Of a stretch of DNA of 64,000 nt, positions 19,060-27,928 are shown piece after piece. The notes under the pieces are model-generated. The model had not been told where the DNA came from. It did no database searches and saw only the letters and a program-made list of their open reading frames with translations. This stretch comes from Dactylosporangium sp. AC04546 (GTDB lineage: Bacteria; Actinomycetota; Actinomycetes; Mycobacteriales; Micromonosporaceae), in the NCBI RefSeq assembly GCF_022095675.1, contig NZ_JAHYSG010000058.1, positions 1-64,000 on the forward strand, written 5' to 3'. The stretch's first letter is position 1; every line of letters begins with the position of its first letter. The position numbers and the translations under genes are program-made.

Positions 19060-19580
19060 GTGCCGTCAAGCGTGGTCGACCGCGCTCCTGCTGCTCGCTC
19101 GTGCTGCTGCTCGTCGTCCTGCACCGGCTCAACGACAGTTCAATGCAACAGACCGCCCAGTCGATGAACGCCGCAGCCATTCCGACTCCGAGCGGCCTGG
19201 AGGAGTGGACTAAGGGCATCGTTTCGAGCATGCTTGCGGAGTCGACGGATGGCCACCGCCTGCTCTGGTCGGATGATCCTCTGGCCGAAGTAGCCGCCGT
19301 GGCGCCCTGCTCAAGCAGCTGCCCTCCGCAGGTCAAGGCTGAGCTGGTTCGGTTCCTTGAGAGCGACCAATGTATCGAGCCAGCATCGCGCCCAGCCGCG
19401 ACGGATGTTGCACAAGCCGCAATACTCGCATCTGGACACACGGATCTTGTTGAGGCTGACTGTGTGCGGTCGAAATCCCGGCTACACGGGGGCGCTGGCC
19501 GCGCCCGTCATGGTGTCACCGGCGCACACGAGGGACCCCGGGAGCGCCGGGATACCCGACATTGTCCAGGTCACGCATGA
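19056..19580 (+). CDS. Hypothetical protein with N-terminal hydrophobic anchor
   Basis: 174 codons, starting at a GTG that overlaps the previous stop by four bases. After a basic start (VKRGRPRS) comes a hydrophobic stretch (CCSLVLLLVVLHRL) that could be a signal anchor. A soluble region follows (PTPSGLEEWTKGIVSSMLAE, VKAELVRFLESDQCI). From about residue 115 the composition becomes Arg/Gly/Ser-rich, so the true C-terminus may be earlier or frameshifted. No family recognised. Confidence 0.4.
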   Translation: MSAVKRGRPRSCCSLVLLLVVLHRLNDSSMQQTAQSMNAAAIPTPSGLEEWTKGIVSSMLAESTDGHRLLWSDDPLAEVAAVAPCSSSCPPQVKAELVRFLESDQCIEPASRPAATDVAQAAILASGHTDLVEADCVRSKSRLHGGAGRARHGVTGAHEGPRERRDTRHCPGHA

Positions 19581-19739
19581 CCACGTGCGCTGTCATCGGT
19601 ATGTCCGGACACCCGCACTGGCGAGGGGGTCGGCTACGACCAGCGACATGCGCCGACCTTGCGCTCGCGGCCGGCGGCATGAAAAGTGCACGTGATCAAG
19701 CCCGCTCGTCGGCAGTTGAGGATGCTGCCGCGATCCGTG

Positions 19740-19998
19740 ATGCTCGCTCTGTGGCAGCAGACGGTGATCGTGACCATCCAGTTGAGCCGCGACGAGGCGC
19801 TGGTCCTCTTCGAATGGCTGCACCGTTGCGAGGACGAAGACGGAGTCAGCCCGACGGATGTCGCACTACGCTGAGCTGATTGCGCTCTGGAACCTGTCCG
19901 ATCTTCTCGAACGCACATCGCTCGAGCCCTTCAGGCAGAACTACCGCCAGTTGGTCGACGAGGTACGCGAGCGCCTTGCCGGCGACGGCCAAGCCTGA
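19740..19998 (+). pseudogene. Frameshifted small hypothetical protein
   Basis: The first frame reads VTIQLSRDEALVLFEWLHRC, EDEDGVSPTDVALR and then hits TGA at about 19872. Shifting frame at about 19866 gives AELIALWNLSDLLERTSLEP, FRQNYRQLVDEVRERLAG and a stop at 19998. The two halves together look like a common short actinobacterial hypothetical protein (DEALVLFELLxR ... ALWNLExxLE) of about 85 residues. A single-base indel separates them, so this copy is broken unless the base is a sequencing error. Confidence 0.5.
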
Positions 19999-20081
19999 CC
20001 GCACGACTTGCGGCATGAACGCATGCTGGAATGCCGGCCCGGCGCAGCTATCGCCTGGACCACGTGCGCCGCGGTGGTCGG

Positions 20082-20897
20082 CTATCCCGACGTGCCCGGC
20101 GGCGTTTCCGATGGTCTGCCGGTGCTGTGCTCGTCCTGGGACGGGCCGTTGAAGTATTGCCGCAGCCGCTGGAACACGTCTGGTTCGCCGGGCGGCAGCA
20201 CGCGGATCGAACGCGCCCACGGTCGCGCGGCCGCGGCGGTCAGCGCCAGTGCGGCCACGGAGAGCACCACCGCCCACTCATCGGTCTCGGCGTCCTCCAG
20301 CAGCAATGGTTGTAGCGTTCCGTCCGGGTCGGCGTAGACGTCGACCCGGTCGCCGACCCGCCACGGCTCATGGCCGGTGCCGTCGAGCCACCGGGAGAGA
20401 TAGCGACCGTGAGCATCGTCGAAAAGCTGGATGTCGTACCGAGTATGCGGCGCCACCCGCGTGAAATGCGTGCCGACGGCGGTCACCGACGCGTGCACGA
20501 CGGCACCCTGTGAGCGCTCGTAGAACGCCGGCACCCAGATCACGACCGATACGATGGCCAGGAGATGCCCGATCGAGACGGCCCACACCCCACGCGGCCG
20601 GTCGAAGTCCGCGCCCCGGCGGTAGAACGCGGTGGCGAAGCTGCCCACCACCAGACCGGCCACCCCGCTCTGCACGGGATGCCGGCCACCGGAGACGAAC
20701 AGCCACCCGACCGTCACCAGCATGCCCGCGACAGCGCCGCCGACACAGCGCACGGCGGCCCACCGCAACGCCCATCCCGCCAGCGGCCGACCGCGGACGG
20801 TCGGGCGCAGGGCCATCCGCCACGACTGAATCGGCGGCCGTCCCCAGTCCGCCGAGTGCGATTCCCGCTTGAGTCGCCTACGCCGCCGCATCGACAT
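20082..20897 (-). CDS. Membrane protein with DUF3592-like domain
   Basis: 271 residues. A basic start precedes three hydrophobic segments (about 42-68, 75-92, 105-125). An extracytoplasmic beta-rich domain (about 130-200: VVHASVTAVGTHFTRVAPHT, YDIQLFDDAHGRYLSRW, WRVGDRVDVYADPDG) is typical of DUF3592, and a final helix lies near 210-228. The tail is proline-rich. Function unknown; the family is common as small accessory membrane proteins in actinomycetes. Confidence 0.65.
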   Translation of the reverse strand: MSMRRRRRLKRESHSADWGRPPIQSWRMALRPTVRGRPLAGWALRWAAVRCVGGAVAGMLVTVGWLFVSGGRHPVQSGVAGLVVGSFATAFYRRGADFDRPRGVWAVSIGHLLAIVSVVIWVPAFYERSQGAVVHASVTAVGTHFTRVAPHTRYDIQLFDDAHGRYLSRWLDGTGHEPWRVGDRVDVYADPDGTLQPLLLEDAETDEWAVVLSVAALALTAAAARPWARSIRVLPPGEPDVFQRLRQYFNGPSQDEHSTGRPSETPPGTSG

Positions 20898-21235
20898 TCA
20901 TCGTAGCGGCCCGGGCGAGTTCACGATGTCCGCAGCGCTGCCTGAATCCCGCCGGTACGCGGTTATCGGCCTCGACGACCGTGCGTTCCTCCAAACGCCC
21001 GGACCGACGCATGATGTCGCCCGGCAAAGCGGGCACAATGCAATACGGCCTCTCAGAGGGCGGTGTGCCCGCTCATCCGCATGATGGTGCGGCTCCCATC
21101 GCCGACGAGGGCTGGGTGGTCGGCTACCGACAGTAACGAACTCGTCAAGGGCCGGCGCGCGCGACCTGCGGCATGAGCGGATGTCTGATCGACCTGTGTT
21201 CTCGCCTCGCGGACTGAACGTTCGATCGTTGACCG
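20898..21235. other. Intergenic stretch without a supported gene
   Basis: About 340 bp between two minus-strand genes. The phrase CGACCTGCGGCATGAGCGGATG (21162 onward) resembles GACTTGCGGCATGAACGCATG at 20005 onward, a short imperfect direct repeat of unknown meaning. No gene was found. Confidence 0.4.
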
Positions 21236-21847
21236 TCACCAGGTGGCAGCTGTTGCGGCTGCCGTTGCCGCGGCCGATGCGACGTCCTGGACCGGACCGA
21301 TCGGACCGTCGTAGACGTGGACCTTGAAGGCGTCCTCGTCGGTCGGGTGGAACGCCAGGCCGCGGCGTACACCGTGAACGGCGTCGGTTGCGTGCAGCAG
21401 ATGCAGGGTGCCGTGGCTGACCCAGGGCCGCAGCGCTCGTAGTGTCGGATCCGCCGAGGCCGCAGCGACGATCGCGTGCAGGTGCGGCTCGCCGTCGTCG
21501 GTCAGCACACTCCACAATGTCTCGATCGCGGCCGCAGGATCGCCGGCCTGCAGGTACCTCGCCACGGCGCTACACAGCTCCGGCAACGGCACACCGTCCT
21601 GCCAGGCCCGCAGCGTGTTGACGACGTCGTCCACAGCGGGCGCCTGCCCCCAGGCCGCGAGCTCACCACGGTGGTCCCAGACCGTTACCAAGGTTGTGCC
21701 GTTGCTCCGTCGGCGGACGCTGGCGAAGCTGCGTTGCGCAAACAAGATCGCCGCAACCGGCCCGTAGCGGTCGCGGCCGTCACTGAGCTGCGGTAGCGGC
21801 GCCCCAGCCAGCTCAGCGTGTTCACGCAACTCCTCCACGAACGTCAC
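21236..21847 (-). CDS. Hypothetical protein, possibly DUF6193-like
   Basis: 203 residues, soluble, no signal or membrane segment. Recognisable stretches are SFASVRRRSNGTTLVTVWDH, RGELAAWGQA, LRAWQDGVPLPEL and LRALRPWVSHGTLHLLH. The last of these recalls DUF6193, a family described near natural-product or NTPase genes in actinomycetes. The end is alanine-rich (ASAAATAAATAATW). The resemblance is by eye and tentative. No operon partner is evident. Confidence 0.55.
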   Translation of the reverse strand: MTFVEELREHAELAGAPLPQLSDGRDRYGPVAAILFAQRSFASVRRRSNGTTLVTVWDHRGELAAWGQAPAVDDVVNTLRAWQDGVPLPELCSAVARYLQAGDPAAAIETLWSVLTDDGEPHLHAIVAAASADPTLRALRPWVSHGTLHLLHATDAVHGVRRGLAFHPTDEDAFKVHVYDGPIGPVQDVASAAATAAATAATW

Positions 21848-22014
21848 GTACTCACGATATCCACGCGCCGGCGACAGGCCTGAACAAGACGCAGGGACGC
21901 ACCGACCAGCGGCAGATGAGGATGTCGGCCAGCTGCCGGTGAGCGGCCTGCAATGATCGTGGTCGTGACGTCGCAGCCTGCGGCGACTATTCAGTGGCTG
22001 CGCCCTCCAGGCGA

Positions 22015-22953
22015 TCAGCCTTTCAGGGTGTGGCGTCGGAGCCGCCCGTCGTCGGTGGTGCTGAGCCAGGAACCATCGCCGAGCGGTTCGAAGTCGTATT
22101 GGTGCGCTGACGGCGCGTCGAGCCGGCGGCGGATCTCACCGGTATACGGATCGACGAGGTACCGGTGAAACCACTCCTCCTCGTCCTCGGTTTCACCTGC
22201 GACAGTGACCACAGCGGTGGAATCGTCGACGTACCCGCCGGCGTACTCGATGAACGCGTCGAGCGGCTCAAAGCCCAGCGCCTCGATCGGTACCTGCGCC
22301 ACCACCACGCCGTCGGGATAGGTGTGAAACGCTGCGTCCGCGTTGTCATGGTCCACCGTCATCACGTGGCTGCCGTCCGACGTCATCGAGACCAGAACGC
22401 GGTTGCCCCACTCGTACTCGAATACCTCGATCCGGTCGCCGTCGAGCCGGCCCCGGTAGACGCGGGTGCCGTCCTGCCCCTCGCCGACATCGAGCAACAT
22501 GTGCACGCCGTCCGGGTGCGCAATGTGTTCGCCGCCGTGACCAACCGAGCCGAGGTCCGCCTGGGCCAGGATCTGGCCGGTGCCGGCGTCGACCGCCAGC
22601 CACTTGTCAGCGCCGCTGCGGGCCATCCCGTCCGGGCGGTAGACCCATACAACCGTGCCATCGAGCGAGAAGTCGCAGCGGTTGTAGGCGTTCGGCCGCT
22701 CCGACGACGCGCGTGGGAAGTCGAGCTGCCACAGCGTCGCTCCGTCACGGTCGATACAGTTCACGCGACTCGGCGTCGCGTACACCGCACGGCTCAAATC
22801 CGGCGCCACGGCGCAACTGTCAGGCTTCAAGGTCACCGCATCGGTGACTGGGAAGGCCACAGTCGGAACCACGTCTGACGCCATCGCCGCGCCGGTCGAG
22901 AAGTCGTACGCCTGCACCAGACCGGTCGAGAACCGGGTGATCACACGTGACAT
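22015..22953 (-). CDS. Hypothetical beta-propeller protein
   Basis: 312 residues without a signal peptide. The sequence is built of repeated four-strand units with turns such as SLDGTVVWVYRPDG, AVDAGTGQILAQADLG, SDGSHVMTVDHDN and VDPYTGEIRRRLD, a WD40/PQQ-like beta-propeller of perhaps five to seven blades. Cytoplasmic, probably a scaffold; no catalytic residues are apparent. Such genes are frequent singletons in Streptomyces and Micromonospora. A solitary gene next to the tRNA-Pro scar. Confidence 0.65.
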   Translation of the reverse strand: MSRVITRFSTGLVQAYDFSTGAAMASDVVPTVAFPVTDAVTLKPDSCAVAPDLSRAVYATPSRVNCIDRDGATLWQLDFPRASSERPNAYNRCDFSLDGTVVWVYRPDGMARSGADKWLAVDAGTGQILAQADLGSVGHGGEHIAHPDGVHMLLDVGEGQDGTRVYRGRLDGDRIEVFEYEWGNRVLVSMTSDGSHVMTVDHDNADAAFHTYPDGVVVAQVPIEALGFEPLDAFIEYAGGYVDDSTAVVTVAGETEDEEEWFHRYLVDPYTGEIRRRLDAPSAHQYDFEPLGDGSWLSTTDDGRLRRHTLKG

Positions 22954-23035
22954 GACATCAACTTAGCCTGGTCGAGATCGGCAGGTTGCTGCGTCGTGAC
23001 CCCCTTTGATCAGCCATCCGTACATCCCCTTGACT

Positions 23036-23049
23036 CCGCTCAACGCAAC
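23036..23049. repeat. Isolated 14-bp match to the IS6 element end
   Basis: CCGCTCAACGCAAC here is the exact reverse complement of 27038-27051, which lies in the left terminal inverted repeat of the IS6-family element at 27034-27851. No transposase adjoins it. It could be a leftover IS6 end, which would bracket 23.0-27.0 kb with inverted IS6 termini, or coincidence. Confidence 0.35.
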
Positions 23050-23151
23050 AGTGGGGAGTTCAGCGAGCACGCCGGGCGACCGCCGACGACGCAAACCGTA
23101 CGGTCGTACTGGCAAAATCGTGTGTCATGACACAATCAGAACATTGATTGT

Positions 23152-23190
23152 GGTCAAGAAAAAAGGCCAGCTGAGCTGGCCTTTTACAAA
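23152..23190 (-). terminator. Rho-independent terminator behind the tRNA-Pro fragment
   Basis: An 11-bp perfect stem (AAAAGGCCAGC / GCTGGCCTTTT, 23161-23185) with a TGA loop is followed on the minus strand by a T-rich run. It lies just downstream of the tRNA 3' half, as in many actinobacterial tRNA genes, and would work in both directions. Confidence 0.75.
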
Positions 23191-23191
23191 G

Positions 23192-23236
23192 TCGGGACGG
23201 CGGGATTCGAACCCACGACCCCTTGACCCCCAGGGG
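23192..23236 (-). other. 3' half of tRNA-Pro(GGG): probable attachment-site remnant
   Basis: Read on the minus strand, the sequence runs from an anticodon-loop-like CUGGGGG (anticodon GGG) through UCAAG, variable GGGUC, T-arm GUGGG-UUCGAAU-CCCGC and acceptor CGUCCCG to discriminator A. The D-arm, 5' anticodon stem and 5' acceptor strand are absent on the other side. A tRNA cut at the anticodon loop, with terminator retained, is the classic copy left by a tyrosine-integrase element. In the usual geometry the element lies on the 5' side of the fragment, that is toward higher coordinates. Confidence 0.7.
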
Positions 23237-23633
23237 GTAGCCAGAGGCCCCGGCGACGTGCTCAAGCACGTTCCCCCAGGTCGCCACAAGCCTGAACCGG
23301 CCGAGTAAAGGGGTCGGTGATCCGGCCTTCGTGGCAACGGATCGAGTCTCGGTGGTAAGTCGGGGTGGTCGGCCTGACAGGTGCTGGTGGTCATCGGCGA
23401 CCGTTGCGGCGACCTGCGGGGTGGTACGTCGGCGCCGTTGCGAGCCGCTCCAGCTCCGCGGCCGCAGCCGCACCGTTCGCCGGCGCGGGTGCCGGGCCAG
23501 AAGCTGACGGACGTCCAGCGGGCCGCTCGAGGGTCGCCGGACCTTAGCCGCCTCCGCGGGCGCCGTAGACCGGGGAATTTCTCGGCGGCTCCGCAACCTG
23601 GCCAAGGCTTATGACCGCGCGACCCCCAACCGA
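23237..23633. other. Gap after the tRNA scar, no supported gene
   Basis: About 400 bp between the tRNA-Pro fragment and the methyltransferase. No integrase-like frame was found. Frames are Arg/Pro/Ser-rich. Confidence 0.5.
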
Positions 23634-24425
23634 TCAGGGCTTCCGGGCCACGGCTCCGTAGGCATCGATTCCCTCGGCGTCGGGGTCACGCCACTGGGTG
23701 ATCGGCACCAGGCCTGGATCGACCATCGTCAGACCCTCGAAGCACCCAGCCAACTCGTCGAGGCTGCGCAGGATGTACGGGACCCCGCCGCTGTCGGCCA
23801 GCTTGTTGGCGCCCTCGACAACGGCCTTACTGGTGTTGGTGCCATCCCACAGCACCAGGTGGCTGCCGGACGGGGCGGGGGCCATCAAGGTACCCACGAT
23901 CGAGCGCACCACGTCGAGGTCGGGCTCGTAGCCCATGACACCCATGAACATCACGGCGATCGGCTTCTGGAAGTCTAGCGCCTGCGCCGCCTCGGCGAGA
24001 ATCTTGTCCGGGTCGTGATAGTCGGATTCGACGTAGACGATCGGCCCGTTGGAGGGGGCGCCGACCAGCAGCGCACGCGCGTGCACCAGCACCATCGGGT
24101 CGTTGTCGACGTAGAGGACGCGCGACTCGGGCGCGATCTCCTGGGCGACCTCGTGAGTGTTCTGCATGGTGGGTAGGCCGGTCCCGACGTCGATGAACTG
24201 CCGGATGCCCGCTTCGGCGGCCAGGTAACGCACGACACGAATGAGGAACTGCCGCGACTGCCGCGCCATGATCGCGATCTCCGGGTAGACCCCGGCTACG
24301 GCATCCCCAGCGGCCCGGTCGGCCTCGAAGTTGTCCTTGCCGCCCATCCAGTAGTTCCACATCCGCGCCGCGTGCGGCACATCAACCTGCAGCTTCGAGG
24401 CAAGGTCGGCGTCCAGCTCGGTCAT
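23634..24425 (-). CDS. DUF574 (SAV2177-family) SAM-dependent methyltransferase
   Basis: 263 residues from the ATG at 24425. Family marks are visible: DVPHAARMWNYWMGGKDNFE near the start, RYLAAEAGIRQFIDVGTGLP (SAM motif I), RVLYVDNDPMVLVHARALL (motif II acidic Asp), and AVMFMGVMGYEPD. This family is greatly expanded in Streptomyces, Frankia and relatives and adds methyl groups to unknown, possibly secondary-metabolite, substrates. A full-length solitary gene, just inside the presumed element side of the tRNA-Pro scar. Confidence 0.9.
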   Translation of the reverse strand: MTELDADLASKLQVDVPHAARMWNYWMGGKDNFEADRAAGDAVAGVYPEIAIMARQSRQFLIRVVRYLAAEAGIRQFIDVGTGLPTMQNTHEVAQEIAPESRVLYVDNDPMVLVHARALLVGAPSNGPIVYVESDYHDPDKILAEAAQALDFQKPIAVMFMGVMGYEPDLDVVRSIVGTLMAPAPSGSHLVLWDGTNTSKAVVEGANKLADSGGVPYILRSLDELAGCFEGLTMVDPGLVPITQWRDPDAEGIDAYGAVARKP

Positions 24426-24996
24426 GGCCAGGCTCCTATACGGGGATCGTCGTCTGCGCGGACCAGTGCGGCAATAACGAGCGAACTGATCGTACTTCCA
24501 CATGGGCCCGAAGGCCGACCCGGGCCACAACGCCTGTCATATCCGGATTGTCTATACCATCAAGACCCTGTATTGAGCACGGCGATCGCGGCGACCAGGA
24601 GCGGACCGCACCGCACCGCATCGCGTCCGCGCATCGCATGGAGGCGGGATGTGAAAGACCTCCGGGCCTCGTGATGTCGCTCGGTTGAGGGTCTAGGCGA
24701 CGGGGTCGATTGACTTGCCCGGTCGTTCCGCGCCGGGTATGTGCAGGCCGGACGCGCCGCGGACCGGTCGGCGACGGCATTGGCGGTGGTCGAGACCCGC
24801 GCAACCGTCCTGGACGCGCAGCACGGGGTGGCCGTCGTGTACGCCGACGCCAACATCCTGGCGTCGATCGGCGACGAGCAGGGCCATCACGACGCGCCGG
24901 CCGAACTCGACGAGCACGCGGGCGAACTGCGCGAACACACCGACCAGCTGCGCGCCGCGCACGTAAGGGGTTGGTGGGGAAGCCGGCGGTCTCGGG
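24426..24996. other. Gap without a supported gene
   Basis: About 570 bp. A plus-strand frame around 24741-25001 and an antisense frame are both open, but neither shows a family motif. A run of CCGCACCGCACCGCA near 24608 is simple sequence. Left unassigned. Confidence 0.45.
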
Positions 24997-24997
24997 C

Positions 24998-25029
24998 TTG
25001 ACCTTGACGTGCGCGTCAAGGCCTACCGT
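24998..25029 (+). promoter_or_regulatory. MerR-type promoter/operator
   Basis: TTGACC (24998-25003) and TACCGT (25024-25029) are separated by 20 bp, the long spacer typical of MerR-activated promoters. Inside the spacer lies an inverted repeat CCTTGACG-TGCG-CGTCAAGG (25002-25021). The first codon of the reductase is at 25037, so the transcript would be nearly leaderless. The MerR gene itself is at 25985. Confidence 0.65.
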
Positions 25030-25036
25030 TCCGCAC

Positions 25037-25985
25037 ATGCGAAGTGCGGAGATCAGACTGGGGCGCCGGCCGGATGGGGCGCCGGTCCTGCAGGACTTCG
25101 AGCCGGTCGTGCGCGAGATCGCCGAGCCGGGCGACGGCGAGGTGGTGGTCCGCAACCGGCTCATGGCGCTGGGCGCGGCGATGCGGTCGCTGCTGGCCGG
25201 TGGGCTCGGCGTGGTGCCCGGCTACGCGGTCGGCGCACCGCTGTTCGGCCGGGCGGTCGGCGAGGTGGTGGCCTCGGCGAGCCCCGGCCTGCCGGTCGGT
25301 GCGACCGTCCTGCACGGGGTCGGTTGGCGCGAGTACGCGGCCGGCCGGCGGTGCAGTTCCGCCGGATCGACCCGGGCGACGCGGTCGCGCTGCTGTCGGG
25401 CGGCCTGACCGCGTACGCGGGGCTGCGGACCGCCGGGCTGCGGCCGGGCGAGACGGTCTACGTGTCGGGGGCGGCGGGCGGAATCGGCAGCGTGGCCGGC
25501 GCGATGGCTCGGGCGCTCGGGGCCGGTCGGGTCGTCGGCAGTACCGGCAGCGCGGACAAGGTCGCGGCGCTGACCGAGCGGTTCGGCTACGACGCCGGCT
25601 TCCGGCACGGTGAGCGGGCGCTGCATTTCGTGGTCCCGGACGGTGTCGACGTCGGATTCGACACCGTCGGCGGCCTGGTACTCGCCGACCTGGTCGGCGC
25701 GATGCGCCCGCACGGCCGCATCGCGCTGTGTGGGGCGCTCGCGGCGCAGCTCGGCGGCGCCGGCGACCCGCCGCTCGTCCTGACCACGGTCATCGGCCGG
25801 CGGCTGTCGTTGCACGGGTTCACCGCGACCGGCGATCCGCGCCACGAGGCGGACTTTCTCGGCCTCGGGATCGCGGTGCCGCACACCGTGGTCGACGGGC
25901 TGGCCGCAGCGCCGCCGGCCTTGCTCGACCTGTTCGCCGGTCGCCACACCGGGACGGTGCTGGTCCGGCTGGCATCATCGGGCGA
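25037..25985 (+). pseudogene. Frameshifted medium-chain NADP-dependent reductase
   Basis: The first frame (25037 to about 25345) gives the N-terminal domain: [36 protein letters not shown]. After a one-base shift a second frame gives [29 protein letters not shown], the Rossmann motif VYVSGAAGGIGSVAGAMARA, GVDVGFDTVGG, and an end TGTVLVRLA. Together they form an NADPH-dependent curA/YncB-type double-bond reductase of about 315 residues (zinc-free MDR). The second frame also lacks its own stop and runs into the MerR gene. Broken at the junction near 25345. Confidence 0.7.
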
Positions 25986-26500
25986 TGCGCATCGGAGCAC
26001 TGGCGCGGGCCGTCGGGACAACCACCAGGACGCTGCGGTACTACGAGCAGGAGGGCCTGCTCACCAGCGCCCGCACGGCGGCGGGCTACCGCGACTACGC
26101 CCCCGCCACCGTGCGGCGCGTGCGCAACGTCCGCGAGCTGCTCGCCCTCGGCTTCACTATCGCCGACGTGCGGGAGTTCCGGCCGTGGCTGGACCAGGAG
26201 CTGCCGCCGACCTTCGTGGCCGGTCCGGGCTGCGCCGCCGCGATGCGCGTCGCCGAGGAGCGGCTCGCGCTCATCCGTCAGCGGCTGGACACGCTGACCC
26301 AGCTGCACGACAGCCTCATGGCGCCTCGACCGTCCGGTGCCGGCCCGCACGGGCTGACCGGACGAGGCCGGCGGTCTGGGCCGGCGACTTCGGCGGCCGT
26401 CAGCGCGACGGCAGCCCGAGCCGGCGCAGGATCTCGCGGAGGCGGTCGCGGCCGGCCATCGACTCCGGCCCGGCGAGCCGTTGCAGCACGCGGGCGCTAA
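25985..26500 (+). CDS. MerR-family transcriptional regulator
   Basis: 171 residues. An N-terminal HTH covers residues 1-70: RIGALARAVGTTTRTLRYYEQ, EGLLTSARTAAGYRDYAP, then a coiled-coil dimerisation helix (MRVAEERLALIRQRLDTLTQ). No effector-binding cysteines beyond Cys near 83. The family normally ends near residue 120; here about 50 Gly/Arg/Ser-rich residues follow, so the natural stop was probably lost. It overlaps the end of the broken reductase and probably controls it through the operator at 24998-25029. Confidence 0.75.
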   Translation: MRIGALARAVGTTTRTLRYYEQEGLLTSARTAAGYRDYAPATVRRVRNVRELLALGFTIADVREFRPWLDQELPPTFVAGPGCAAAMRVAEERLALIRQRLDTLTQLHDSLMAPRPSGAGPHGLTGRGRRSGPATSAAVSATAARAGAGSRGGGRGRPSTPARRAVAARGR

Positions 26501-27033
26501 TTGCCGGTGAGGCCGAAGCGGGCGTTGTACGCGGCGAGACGCTCGTCGTACACGTCGATGTACGCGTCGGCGCGGTCGGCGTGGTACCGCTCGCGGTGCA
26601 GGACGGCGCCCTCCGGCCGGCGTGGCTTGAGCAACTCCGGATCATTCAACGCCCGCCCCGCGGCGGAGCATAGGCCAGGAACACACCCACCTGAGCGTTC
26701 TCGATCCGCCCCGACGTCCCGGAGTGCTGCCGCGCCACACCAGCAGACTTCACAACCTTCTTCAGAAAACCCCGTCTCGTCCACCACCAACACCCCACGC
26801 TGAGCATCCCCGATCGCCTCCACCACCGCCCCGCGGACCTCGTCACGGACCCCATCGGTGTCCCACGCATAAAGGTTCAGCAATCGCTGCATCCGCTCCG
26901 GACCAACGTCCCCAGCCGCCCCCGCGAGGGTCCGTTCTTGCGCTCCACCTCACCGAGCAGACCTCGCACATAGATCCGCATCTGACGTCGCGACTCCACC
27001 CTGTGAAACAGGCCGGCAAACCGGCCCAGAAGG
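26497..27033 (-). pseudogene. Decayed IS701-family transposase N-terminal part
   Basis: Minus-strand pieces in changing frames match IS701 transposases in order: LLGRFAGLFHRVESRRQMR, IYVRGLLGEVERKNG, then [47 protein letters not shown], and [14 protein letters not shown]. At least three frameshifts separate them. After about 26660 the first frame continues as PELLKPRRPEGAV and IDVYDERLAAYNARFGLTG to a stop; that tail is not transposase and may be the end of another truncated gene. The N-terminus abuts the IS6 element. Confidence 0.7.
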
Positions 27034-27851
27034 GTCCGTTGCGTTGAGCGGTCGCCTGGTCAGGCAGGCTTCAGCGGGTGAAGGTCTCAAACCGTTTGCG
27101 GACGGCCTTACCGCCGCGGTCGGCGTTCGCTGGGTTCCGGTTCCCCGCCGATGCGATCGTGGTCGCAGTCCGCTGGCACCTGCGCTACAACCTCTCCTAC
27201 CGCGACCTCGAGGAACTGCTCCTCGAGCATGGTGTCGAGGTCGACCACGTCACGATCTTCCGGTGGGGTGCAGCGGTTTACACCGCTGCTGGCGGACACG
27301 GCCAGGTTCTGCCGGCACGCGCCGGGTAACCGATGGTTCGTCGACGAGACCTACGTCAAGGTCGGCGGCGTCTGGCGGTACGTGTACCGCGCCGTCGACC
27401 AATACGGCCAGGTCATCGACGTACTCCTCTCAGCCCGCCGCGACGCCGCCGCGGCCCGCCGGTTCTTCCGGCGCGCGTTGGCCGTGTTGAAGGTGACACC
27501 GAGCAAGGTGGTCACCGACGCCGCCCAGGTATACCCGGCCGTGCTCGACGAGCTGATCCCGTCGGCGTGGCACCACGTCGAGCAGTACGCCAACAACCCG
27601 ATCGAAGCCGATCACAGCCAACTGAAACACCGGCTCAGACCGATGCGCGGCCTGCGCACCGACCGGACCGCACAGATCATCATCACTGGGCACGCCTTCA
27701 TGCAGAACCTCCGCCGGGGCCACTACGAACTCGCCGTCGACGCCCCGCCCGCACTGCGGGTCGCCGCTGCGTTCACCGATCTCGCCCCGGCGATCTGACC
27801 ATCGACCCGACACGGGTTCAACGCGTCCGACGATCCCACAACGCAACGACG
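27034..27851 (+). mobile_element. IS6-family insertion sequence (degenerate)
   Basis: An approximately 818-bp unit, the usual size of IS6-family elements. The ends form an imperfect inverted repeat with the exact core CGTTGCGTTG at 27037-27046 and its complement at 27839-27848, about 17 of 23 positions matching. Inside is one transposase reading frame broken by a frameshift. It abuts the truncated IS701 transposase on the left and the catabolic operon on the right. Confidence 0.7.
27078..27798 (+). pseudogene. IS6-family transposase with one-base frameshift
   Basis: The first frame reads FRFPADAIVVAVRWHLRYNL, SYRDLEELLLEHGVEVDHVT, IFRW. An extra G in TGGGGTG near 27263 shifts the frame, and the second frame continues VQRFTPLLADTARFCRHAPG, RWFVDETYVKVGGVWRYVYR, KVVTDAAQVYP and NNPIEADHSQLKHRLRPMRG. 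The DDE residues are all present: D in FVDET, D in VTDAA, E in IEADH. The gene is thus nearly intact apart from one base, and a revertant or a programmed shift could still be active. Confidence 0.8.
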
Positions 27852-27928
27852 CCGCCCGGTCCACCCCAGGGCCCCGAGCGGCGACAGCAGCGAGCGGCAC
27901 TCGCCGCTCCCTGCCACCCATGTGGGAG

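Noticed and set aside
24741..25001. Open frame between methyltransferase and reductase
   Set aside because: Balanced composition but no recognisable family, start signal or neighbour support; left as unassigned gap.
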